Part shown: piece after piece, positions 1-5,878 of the stretch
Layout: the number at the start of each line of letters is the position of its first letter
Position numbering within the stretch: position 1 is the stretch's first letter
Source: Chlamydiota bacterium
GTDB taxonomy: Bacteria; Chlamydiota; Chlamydiia; Chlamydiales; Simkaniaceae
NCBI GenBank assembly: GCA_021772295.1
Contig: JAJFMG010000042.1
Span: 1-6,054 of the forward strand
Length of the DNA stretch: 6,054 bases
Reading direction: 5' to 3'
Translations under genes and position numbers: made by a program
Notes under the pieces: model-generated
What the model was told of the DNA's origin: nothing
The model's database searches: none
Seen by the model: only the letters and a program-made list of their open reading frames with translations

Positions 1-314
1 CAACTTCTAAAAAAGTCATTATGCAAGCGCATGAGAAGGCAGAAGCTGCATTGGAGCATAAGGTTATGATTGATGACTGGATTCAAGAAAGCTCTAATGA
101 ATATGAATTTGATCGTATTTCCTCAGTTGAGCTAAATACCCTTCGACTTGGTGTTTATGAAATGCTATTCGATGATGAGATACCTCCTAAAGTTGCTATT
201 TCTGAAGCGATTCGATTATGTAGAAAATTTGGATCTAAAGAAGGGTCTAACTTTGTAAATGCAATTTTAGATAAAATCTATTTTGCCAAATCAGAAAAAC
301 AGCAAATCTCGTAA
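1..314 (+). CDS. nusB: NusB transcription antitermination factor, 3' part (5' end outside window)
   Basis: NusB binds boxA RNA together with NusE (ribosomal protein S10) and supports antitermination during rRNA operon transcription in the cytoplasm. The open frame continues upstream of the first in-frame ATG (position 21) to the window edge without a stop, reading T-S-K-K-V-I before that Met, so ATG 21 is internal and the gene is cut by the window. About 103 residues are visible; complete NusB proteins usually have 130-170. The visible part carries the family's C-terminal helical signature: DRISSVELNTLRLGVYEML, then the IPPKVAISEAIRLCRKFGS segment, and the closing FVNAILDKI. The ATG of murB follows 62 bases downstream, in the same direction. 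NusB next to MurB is an arrangement I recall from Chlamydia. The family call is secure. Confidence 0.93.
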   Translation, partial: TSKKVIMQAHEKAEAALEHKVMIDDWIQESSNEYEFDRISSVELNTLRLGVYEMLFDDEIPPKVAISEAIRLCRKFGSKEGSNFVNAILDKIYFAKSEKQQIS

Positions 315-366
315 GAGAGGCTTGCAAAAGATACTTTTTGCTTCTATCGTTATATTTTATTTCAGT

Positions 367-371
367 AGGGA
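367..371 (+). promoter_or_regulatory. Shine-Dalgarno that decides the murB start
   Basis: AGGGA lies five bases before ATG 377. The longer frame could also start at TTG 338, but that codon has no comparable purine-rich site and sits inside a small inverted repeat. The resulting extra residues (LLSLYFISVGKS) are not typical of MurB N-termini. ATG 377 is therefore preferred. Confidence 0.6.
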
Positions 372-376
372 AGAGT

Positions 377-1243
377 ATGATCCAAATAGTTCCGCAAAAA
401 GACTTCGACTTTAAAAAGCACACTACGTTCGGGATTGGTGGTAAAGCAAGAGAGTTTATTGAAGTAACCTCTATTTCACAAATGCAAGCGGCTATTTTGT
501 ATGCGCAAGACAAGAAAATTCCTTTTTTTGTCTTAGGAAAGGGATCTAATTGTTTATTTGACGAGCGTGGAATTAATGCCCTTGTGATTTTGAATAAGAT
601 TCATTTTTGTAAAAAAGAGAAAAATCAATATTATGTTGGAGCTGGATACTCCTTTTCTCATCTAGGCATAAAGACAGCTCGAGATGGTTATACTGGTTTA
701 GAGTTTGCTTCTGGTATACCTGGTAGTTGCGGAGGCGCTGTATTTATGAACGCAGGAGCTAATGGATCAGAAACAGCCAATGTTATCTCTGAAGTGGAGT
801 ATATTACTCAAGATGGTAAGCACGAGATTTATCAAAAAGATCAATTGCATTTTTCCTATCGCAAATCTTGTTTTCATGAAAAAAAAGGTGCCATTGTAGC
901 TTGTTGCTTTACTCTGAAAGAAAATAAACTTGCAAGAGAGAGACAATTAGAAATTGTTGCATATCGGAAAAAGACTCAGCCATTATCAGAAAAATCTGTA
1001 GGATGTATTTTTCGAAATCCAGATACAATGAGTGCTGGAGCGCTAATTGAAAAATGTAAGTTAAAAGGATTGAAAGTTGGAGATGCCAAGGTTTCTGATA
1101 TACACGCAAACTTTATTATTAATGTTGATAGGGCCTCATCAAAAGAGGTTCTCACTCTTATGAATCTCATTCAAAAAACAGTAAAAGAAAAAGAAGGTAT
1201 TGAGCTAGAACTTGAGGTTCGATCCATTCCTTACCAAGTATAG
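377..1243 (+). CDS. murB: UDP-N-acetylenolpyruvoylglucosamine reductase (MurB), type II-like
   Basis: MurB is a cytoplasmic FAD enzyme that uses NADPH to reduce UDP-GlcNAc-enolpyruvate to UDP-MurNAc, the second committed step of peptidoglycan precursor synthesis. From ATG 377 the protein has 288 residues. It shows TTFGIGGKA (about 16-24) and LGKGSN (53-58) of the FAD-binding domain, then the GIPGSCGGAVFMNAGANG segment starting near 113. Next come FSYRKS, with the substrate-contacting Arg162, and GCIFRNP (209-215). LEVRSIP near the C-terminus has the conserved Glu280. The length and the compact C-terminal domain suggest the shorter type II form. The general-acid position, Ser229 in E. coli MurB, reads Cys210 here. 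A working murB implies that the organism makes at least peptidoglycan precursors. The gene stops three bases before the next start. Confidence 0.95.
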   Translation: MIQIVPQKDFDFKKHTTFGIGGKAREFIEVTSISQMQAAILYAQDKKIPFFVLGKGSNCLFDERGINALVILNKIHFCKKEKNQYYVGAGYSFSHLGIKTARDGYTGLEFASGIPGSCGGAVFMNAGANGSETANVISEVEYITQDGKHEIYQKDQLHFSYRKSCFHEKKGAIVACCFTLKENKLARERQLEIVAYRKKTQPLSEKSVGCIFRNPDTMSAGALIEKCKLKGLKVGDAKVSDIHANFIINVDRASSKEVLTLMNLIQKTVKEKEGIELELEVRSIPYQV

Positions 1244-1246
1244 TTT

Positions 1247-2065
1247 ATGGAATTTAGAGCAGATTTGCATTGCCACAGCACAATTTCAGATGGAACAAAA
1301 ACACCTAAAGAGATCATCGATCTTGCCAAGGAAAAAGGTCTTAGTGGATTGTCAATCACAGATCATGACAGCGTGGCAGCATATTCTGATGATCTTTTTG
1401 CCTATGCCAAAACAGCTGGTATAAAACTTGTCACTGGAGTGGAATTTTCCAGCAGTTTCAATGGAAGAAATGTGCACATTTTAGGGTATAACTTTCAGAT
1501 TAATGAGAATATGATCTCATTTTGCAAAAGACATGAGTTGCGAAGAAGTCAGAGAAATAAAGCCATTTTAAACAAGCTCAAAAAGTTTAATATAGAGATA
1601 TCTGAAGACGAACTTTCTGAAAGTACACATTCAAATGTAATAGGAAGACCTCATATTGCAAACATCATGGTGGAAAAAGGATATGTAGAGAATTTTGCAG
1701 AGGCTTTTCAGAAGTATTTGGGTGATGATAAATGCGCTTATGTCAGAGGAGATTCTTTTTCTGTAAAAGAAACGATTGATCTTATCCATAGTAGCTCAGG
1801 AGTGGCTATTTTAGCGCACCCTCATATCATTCGAAGAAGAAGGTTTGTTATTGACGTTTTAAATGTTGGACTCGATGGATTAGAAGGATATTATTCCAGA
1901 ATGTCAAACGATATTGAAAAAAGGTGGATAGATCTTGCAATGCAAAAGAATTTACTTATTACAGGTGGTTCTGATTTTCATGGAGACATAAAGCCTCAGA
2001 TATATCTTGGTTGCTCTTTTGTAACTAAGAATCATTTTGATGCTTTGGTAAATTTTCATGAATGA
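1247..2065 (+). CDS. PHP-domain metal-dependent phosphoesterase (YciV/TrpH-like)
   Basis: This 272-residue cytoplasmic protein has a complete PHP (polymerase and histidinol phosphatase) metal site. HCH (His8, His10) is followed by Asp15, TDHD (His40), GVEFS (Glu66), His77, AHPH (His191) and GSDFH (Asp243, His245). The insert with GRPHIA (Arg134, His136) and the overall layout match the YciV/TrpH/RnaAM group. Characterised members remove the 3' phosphate from 3',5'-nucleoside bisphosphates such as pAp, or trim the 5' ends of RNAs. The substrate of this one cannot be read from sequence. No clear Shine-Dalgarno precedes ATG 1247, which lies three bases after the murB stop, so translation is probably coupled to murB. 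Its 3' end overlaps folC by eight bases. The family call is secure; the precise reaction is inferred. Confidence 0.9.
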   Translation: MEFRADLHCHSTISDGTKTPKEIIDLAKEKGLSGLSITDHDSVAAYSDDLFAYAKTAGIKLVTGVEFSSSFNGRNVHILGYNFQINENMISFCKRHELRRSQRNKAILNKLKKFNIEISEDELSESTHSNVIGRPHIANIMVEKGYVENFAEAFQKYLGDDKCAYVRGDSFSVKETIDLIHSSSGVAILAHPHIIRRRRFVIDVLNVGLDGLEGYYSRMSNDIEKRWIDLAMQKNLLITGGSDFHGDIKPQIYLGCSFVTKNHFDALVNFHE

Positions 2066-3191
2066 TGCATTTTTGCAAGAGCTTTATTCTTTGAAAAATA
2101 GTTCTTCCCAAGTCTCAAATTTTGAGCAAGCAAATCGAATTCATGCTCTGCTAGATTATCCTAGTAAAAAATATAAAGTTATTCATGTCGCCGGCACCAA
2201 TGGAAAGGGGAGTGTCTCTACTAAGATTGCAAAAGGGTTAACTCTGAGTGGTTACAAGGTAGGGCTATTTACATCCCCTCATATCTATTCGTATAACGAA
2301 CGTATTCAAATTAATGGCATGCCCCTTGAAATGGAATGTATATATGAGGCCTATCAGTATCTTATGGCCTTTCTAGAGAAAGCGGGAATACAATCTCATT
2401 TTTTTGAGATTACAACGTTTGTAGCTTTCTTGCTGTTTGAAAAATTCAAGGTTGATATTGCAGTAATTGAAACAGGAATTGGAGGTCTTTTAGATACAAC
2501 TAATGTAATCGATCCCATTATGTCTATTATCACAACTCTTGGCATGGACCATACGGAAATACTGGGTCGTAATTTAGAGGCCATTGCTGAGCAAAAGGGA
2601 GGAATAATTAAACGTAATATTCCAATCATATTAGGGCCCAAAGCGAAGCATCCTGCTATCCTTAATATTGCAGCTGAAAAAAAAGCACCCTTATGGTGTG
2701 TTGAAGGTTATTTCAAAGATTTTGATGCAGAAAATATGGCTGTTGCAAAACAGTCTCTTCAGATTCTGCAAAAAACGCTAAATATAACCATGTCAAGTAT
2801 TAGTCAGGCTATATTTGCTAAACCACCTTGTCGATTTGAGACTATAAATTTTGATCAGATCCAAATAATCTTAGATGGAGCCCATAACATCCAAGCCATG
2901 GAAGCTCTTTTTCAAAAGGTGATTTCTTTAAGGCTTAAGAAATTCCCTTTAGTATTTTTTGCAATGCAGGACAATAAAGATAGAAAAGGGTGTATCCATT
3001 TTCTACATGCAAAGAGCCTAGATGTAATCATTCCAAATTTAAATACATTTGATTCAGACTTAAGAATGGCATTTAGTAGAGCGAAAGAACAAAATAGAGT
3101 TCTTTTGATAACTGGATCTTTTTACTATTTTGATAGAGTAAAACGATTGGTTCAAAAAAATAAATTGCATTCGAGAGCATACTTAGAATAG
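2058..3191 (+). CDS. folC: Folylpolyglutamate synthase / dihydrofolate synthase (FolC), short form
   Basis: FolC is an ATP-dependent Mur-ligase-fold enzyme of the cytoplasm. It joins glutamate to dihydropteroate and/or adds further glutamates to folates. The 377 residues show the P-loop HVAGTNGKGS (43-52), LFTSPH (70-75), NERI (80-83), IETGIGGLLDTTNV (137-150) and LGMDHTEILG (161-170). EQKGGIIK contains Lys180, the position carbamylated in relatives. The C-terminal domain has CRFE (258-261), ILDGAHN (271-277) and ITGSFYYF (351-358). Usual FolC proteins have about 410-440 residues. The shortfall appears to lie around residues 215-240, between the central and C-terminal domains, where the usual LPGRHQ-like stretch is missing. 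The start overlaps the end of the PHP gene by eight bases with only a weak ribosome site, suggesting coupling. Whether both FolC activities remain is not decidable here. Confidence 0.92.
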   Translation: MNDAFLQELYSLKNSSSQVSNFEQANRIHALLDYPSKKYKVIHVAGTNGKGSVSTKIAKGLTLSGYKVGLFTSPHIYSYNERIQINGMPLEMECIYEAYQYLMAFLEKAGIQSHFFEITTFVAFLLFEKFKVDIAVIETGIGGLLDTTNVIDPIMSIITTLGMDHTEILGRNLEAIAEQKGGIIKRNIPIILGPKAKHPAILNIAAEKKAPLWCVEGYFKDFDAENMAVAKQSLQILQKTLNITMSSISQAIFAKPPCRFETINFDQIQIILDGAHNIQAMEALFQKVISLRLKKFPLVFFAMQDNKDRKGCIHFLHAKSLDVIIPNLNTFDSDLRMAFSRAKEQNRVLLITGSFYYFDRVKRLVQKNKLHSRAYLE

Positions 3192-3218
3192 GATTCCTTT
3201 TTTTCGTTAAATCTTAAA

Positions 3219-3225
3219 AGAGGTG
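3219..3225 (+). promoter_or_regulatory. Shine-Dalgarno fixing the ATG 3229 start
   Basis: AGAGGTG lies three bases before ATG 3229 and resembles the anti-Shine-Dalgarno complement. A GTG at 3223 is in frame but falls inside this site. ATG 3229 is therefore the better start, giving an N-terminus beginning M-K-S-V typical of a signal peptide. Confidence 0.65.
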
Positions 3226-3228
3226 AGT

Positions 3229-4755
3229 ATGAAGTCAGTTATTAATACAATGCTTATAGCATCGTCGCTATGTCTTTGTTTAACAAGTGCAATATATACC
3301 GTAGAAAATGAGCTTGATGCAGGAAGTGCCTTGCATGAAACGCAACTAGAAGTGTCAAAGACTTTTGGCCCTTTTAGTGAAGTTTGTGATCATAGTTTTT
3401 ATTCCAATGGTAAAATGCATTTCATTGATGATGTAAATACATTTCAAATGGATTTGAGAAATGTATTTCAGAAAGGAGATCTTATATTTGTGGATTCAGG
3501 ATCTTTGGATGTTTTTTTATCTGTGATTCATCCACTTATTGAAGACCCATATCTTTTAGTAACGCAAAAAGTCTTTGATGGTACATCTAAAGGAGCGTTG
3601 AAGACAGTTTTCTATGATAACAAAATCGCATCAGTCTTTAGCGGAGATATGCCCCTTTCTTATAAATCTAAATTCTATTCAATTCCCATCTTGCAGAAAA
3701 ACTTAGATGGGGGAAGTTATTTTCAAACAAGGGAAGATAAGGAGTTTGACGATATCAAATCTCTTTTTATAGATGATAAAGAAAAAGAGCTTCTTATTAC
3801 TGAAGGGAGTAATACAACAAATAGCGCTTTTGCAAAATTTTTTGAATTTGAGCCCTTTTGCATGTTCTATCAAGATCCAAAAGACTTAGAAGGGGAAAAT
3901 GTCTGGGAACAAGAAAAAAGTTTTTCAAATCTTGTTAAGGCTTCAAGGTTCTTAGCAGCACCAAAAGGTAAAAAATGTAGTAGTGAATACGTCTTTGCAG
4001 GTCTTGAAAAAGGAACAATTCCTGTGATTAGTCACGGAGCTGCTGATAGAATGTTAGTCGGTCTACCAGTGTTGTATATGAATGATTACCGCGAAATGAA
4101 TAGATATTATCTATTAAAGCAGCATATGAGATTGACAGACTCAGCCTTTACTTTAGATAAGCTTTCCTTTTCCTACTGGGAAAATCTTCTAAAGTCAATG
4201 CAAGAAAAAGTGAGAAATATGATGGAGCCAAAAGAGCTAAAAGAAGCTCTTTTCTCGCAAAAAGATTTAAGTAATTTAAAAGCAGTATTTGCAAGGCTTG
4301 GATCGTTTACTCATGGTTCTAACGTATATTATATGGGAAAGTATGCCTTATATGGACCTGAGCAATACTTAGCTCAGTTTATTGGCATAAAAAATGCATT
4401 TGTTTGCGATCCATTCTATCTAGATGGCGCTATAAAAGGGTATATAGATCCTGCAGATGTCCCTGTAATTTCAAGTAGAAAAAAGGTGATCCATGTAGGT
4501 CAGGAAATCTTTGATAAGTATGCTAGCGCAAGAACTTTCCCAGGGACGTTTTTCTTTGATTTAAGATATGATGCAAGCACCTTTTCAAAGGATCTAGCAA
4601 AATACTTTTCAACTTTGGCTTATGGCTCAATGATTTGTGGCACAAACTACAAAGAGAAAGCTGTAAAAGAAGTATTAGATGATTTTATTACATTACATGA
4701 GATGAAAATCTATACTAAAAATGATATGTGGCTCATTCGTAAGCTAAACAAATAA
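3229..4755 (+). CDS. Exported exostosin/fucosyltransferase-like glycosyltransferase protein with possible methyltransferase-like C-terminus
   Basis: The product is 508 residues long. The N-terminus has Lys2, a hydrophobic stretch (about 5-18) and T-S-A at 19-21, a plausible Sec signal peptide cleaved after Ala21; no lipobox is seen. The region 80-160 (GDLIFVDSG, HPLIEDPYLLVTQK, FYDNKIASVFSGD, YSIPI) matches the remembered pattern of exostosin/fucosyltransferase-like GT-B proteins. So does 240-325: FLAAPKG, YVFAGLEKGTIPVI, GLPVLYMNDYREMN, FSYWENLL. The stretch 365-508 (KYALYGPEQYLAQF, FVCDPFY, FFFDLRYD, GSMICGTNY, then VKEVLDDF and DMWLIRK) resembles the second half of class I methyltransferases, but no glycine-rich SAM loop is visible. 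Glycosyltransferases normally act in the cytoplasm, so export is odd. An anchored or periplasmic role, or an effector, is possible. The gene follows folC by 37 bases and ends before a terminator. The family is inferred from patterns only. Confidence 0.5.
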   Translation: MKSVINTMLIASSLCLCLTSAIYTVENELDAGSALHETQLEVSKTFGPFSEVCDHSFYSNGKMHFIDDVNTFQMDLRNVFQKGDLIFVDSGSLDVFLSVIHPLIEDPYLLVTQKVFDGTSKGALKTVFYDNKIASVFSGDMPLSYKSKFYSIPILQKNLDGGSYFQTREDKEFDDIKSLFIDDKEKELLITEGSNTTNSAFAKFFEFEPFCMFYQDPKDLEGENVWEQEKSFSNLVKASRFLAAPKGKKCSSEYVFAGLEKGTIPVISHGAADRMLVGLPVLYMNDYREMNRYYLLKQHMRLTDSAFTLDKLSFSYWENLLKSMQEKVRNMMEPKELKEALFSQKDLSNLKAVFARLGSFTHGSNVYYMGKYALYGPEQYLAQFIGIKNAFVCDPFYLDGAIKGYIDPADVPVISSRKKVIHVGQEIFDKYASARTFPGTFFFDLRYDASTFSKDLAKYFSTLAYGSMICGTNYKEKAVKEVLDDFITLHEMKIYTKNDMWLIRKLNK

Positions 4756-4763
4756 CACTGTTT

Positions 4764-4793
4764 AAATGGGCTCTTTTTGAGCCCATTTTTTTT
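4764..4793 (+). terminator. Strong intrinsic terminator of the plus-strand unit
   Basis: A perfect 10-base stem (AAATGGGCTC, 4764-4773, with GAGCCCATTT, 4779-4788) encloses a loop of five T and runs into eight consecutive T (4786-4793). It begins nine bases after the stop of the glycosyltransferase-like gene. Its T-run includes the first bases of the reverse-strand stop codon (TTA at 4792-4794) of the converging gene. Read from the minus strand the same hairpin is followed by only three T, so it would be a weaker terminator there. Confidence 0.93.
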
Positions 4794-5688
4794 AAGAGGA
4801 AAGACTTCTTAGATCTTTTAAAATTTGATCTAATGATTCTGAGGTAATTTCTTCTTTTACTCCAGAGATTTGATTTGCAATTGTCAAAGCGGCCATAACA
4901 AATCCCTTCAATAAAATTTGATGAAGTCTCATATCTTTTACGGTGCTTAACTTATCAAATGAAATATTATTCTTTTCCAGCTCTTCATTGATCTTTCGTT
5001 GTGTATCTCTATCCAATTTATTATAGACACTAAACACTCCTTTGGTATTGCCATTTGCAAAGGCATCACACATTGACCAAAGGTCTTCTGCTGTTGAGAT
5101 TGTATTTGAATATTCACGACTTGTTTTAAATTCAGTTTGCTTTGCGGAAATTTGGTTTGGAAAAAGAGATACTACTTTAGCATTTGGGTCTTCCTCTTCA
5201 AAATAGGTGCATACTTCGTCACCCATACGAGGAAGAGAGGATTCATTGAGAAGTGATCTTGCATAGTGTATAAACTTTAAGTTTTCAACAGATAGTCTAT
5301 GATCATTTACTAAAGTATCGATTTTTTCTAAAATTACATTTTTGGCAATGCTATTTGCTTTTTCTTTGCTCTTGGCAAAAAAATAAGCATCATCAACGAT
5401 ATCTTCAACTCTTCTATCAATTTGAAGAGAGTGAATTTTTCCATAAAGAGAAATAATATTCTCAGTTGATTCCTCAATTAGCGATGGGGCAAATTTACTG
5501 GTTTCATTAGATAAATTTTTAACTCTCTCACCAATTTGATGTAGCTTATCTCTTGATGTAAGAGGGTGCGCCTTGAGATCATTTAGAAGAGTGTTTGTTG
5601 CATCATTGACAAAGCTGGCTTCTAAACGCTCTTGAAAGGAGTTACCCACTTCATTAGGTTTATCCATCCTATTAACAGGTATACCCAT
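4792..5688 (-). CDS. Hypothetical soluble helical protein, 298 residues
   Basis: I do not recognise this protein. It has no signal peptide, no convincing membrane segment, and only three Cys (160, 207 and none paired by motif). It is rich in charged and polar residues and in predicted helix-forming stretches: about 17-65, 70-90, 92-130, 133-150, 198-240 and 245-297. A lower-complexity linker with EEEDP lies near 164-168. No catalytic motif is visible. The start at 5688 is supported by GGAGG eight bases upstream and by a promoter further up, so it is a real, separately transcribed gene. It converges on the glycosyltransferase-like gene. The N-terminus, MGIPVNRM, is polar after the first residues, as in many type III secretion substrates, but that is only suggestive. 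A lineage-restricted host-interaction protein is one option; a cytoplasmic structural or regulatory protein is equally possible. Confidence 0.85.
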   Translation of the reverse strand: MGIPVNRMDKPNEVGNSFQERLEASFVNDATNTLLNDLKAHPLTSRDKLHQIGERVKNLSNETSKFAPSLIEESTENIISLYGKIHSLQIDRRVEDIVDDAYFFAKSKEKANSIAKNVILEKIDTLVNDHRLSVENLKFIHYARSLLNESSLPRMGDEVCTYFEEEDPNAKVVSLFPNQISAKQTEFKTSREYSNTISTAEDLWSMCDAFANGNTKGVFSVYNKLDRDTQRKINEELEKNNISFDKLSTVKDMRLHQILLKGFVMAALTIANQISGVKEEITSESLDQILKDLRSLSS

Positions 5689-5696
5689 AATACTTA

Positions 5697-5701
5697 CCTC
5701 C
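5697..5701 (-). promoter_or_regulatory. Shine-Dalgarno of the 298-residue protein gene
   Basis: On the minus strand GGAGG lies eight bases before ATG 5688, an excellent site and spacing. It is the best ribosome site in the window and supports the chosen start. Confidence 0.8.
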
Positions 5702-5706
5702 GTATA

Positions 5707-5722
5707 GAGACATTTTCGTCTC
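5707..5722 (-). other. Small hairpin in the 5' leader of the 298-residue protein mRNA
   Basis: The minus-strand RNA would read GAGAC, GAAAAU, GUCUC: a perfect five-base stem with a six-base loop. It lies just downstream of the predicted transcription start (about 5726) and five bases before the GGAGG site. It could protect the 5' end or tune translation. It is short enough to be chance. Confidence 0.4.
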
Positions 5723-5732
5723 CCTAGACTCT

Positions 5733-5760
5733 ATTATAACCCGAAAGCTCTTAATATAAA
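5733..5760 (-). promoter_or_regulatory. Sigma-70-type promoter for the 298-residue protein gene
   Basis: On the minus strand a perfect TATAAT (5738-5733) is preceded, with a 16-base spacer, by TTTATA (5760-5755), four of six matches to TTGACA. Upstream of it is an A-rich tract (about 5776-5770) that could help as an UP-like element. The predicted start near 5726 gives a leader of about 38 bases. The -10 is strong; the -35 assignment is uncertain. Confidence 0.65.
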
Positions 5761-5778
5761 TCATAATTATTTTTTTAA

Positions 5779-5814
5779 TCTAAATAATGGATATTAAATA
5801 TCTTTCTATTTAGA
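5779..5814. repeat. Nested imperfect dyad upstream of the minus-strand promoter
   Basis: Outer arms TCTAAATA (5779-5786) and TATTTAGA (5807-5814) are perfect inverted copies. Inside them, almost on the same centre, is the 13-base palindrome GATATT-A-AATATC (5790-5802). The whole lies roughly 53-88 bases upstream of the predicted transcription start at about 5726, a usual place for an activator site. No T-run follows on either strand, so it does not look like a terminator. AT richness raises the chance of random dyads. Confidence 0.5.
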
Positions 5815-5847
5815 GCTATAATTTGAATAGGGATTAAATAGGAATAG

Positions 5848-5878
5848 AAAAAAATATTTATTTGTTAAATATTTTTTT
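5848..5878 (-). terminator. A/T-only inverted repeat, possible terminator of the mnmM-like gene
   Basis: A perfect 13-base inverted repeat (5848-5860 and 5866-5878) contains only A and T and encloses five bases. In the minus-strand RNA the arms begin with seven A and end with seven U. The stop codon of the methyltransferase gene (5867-5865) lies at the edge of the stem and loop. The position and U-run fit an intrinsic terminator, but a stem without G or C would be weak. The opposite reading gives the same A-stem-U form, so it could act on both strands. Confidence 0.5.

Noticed and set aside
324..341. Inverted repeat GCAAAA/TTTTGC between nusB and murB, as a terminator
   Set aside because: The stem is only six bases and AT-rich, and it is not followed by an unbroken T-run. 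It is too weak to claim as a terminator or attenuator.
338..376. Longer murB start at TTG 338
   Set aside because: There is no ribosome site, the extra residues are unlike MurB N-termini, and ATG 377 has AGGGA at good spacing.
1212..1424. Plus-strand 70-codon frame overlapping the end of murB and start of the PHP gene
   Set aside because: It lies out of frame across two genes with strong family motifs, so it is not a gene.
2396..2641. Minus-strand open frame inside folC (and similar ones inside murB at 909-1170 and at 247-513)
   Set aside because: These are shadows of well-supported plus-strand genes, with no ribosome sites or recognisable protein features.
3184..3207. TAGAAT as a -10 box, or GAAT-AGG-ATTC plus the T-run as a terminator, between folC and the glycosyltransferase-like gene
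   Set aside because: No -35 lies at suitable distance for the first, and the four-base stem with a three-base loop is too unstable for the second.
3229..3291. Lipoprotein signal in the glycosyltransferase-like protein
   Set aside because: Cysteines occur in the hydrophobic stretch, but none follows a proper lipobox; a Sec signal ending T-S-A fits better.
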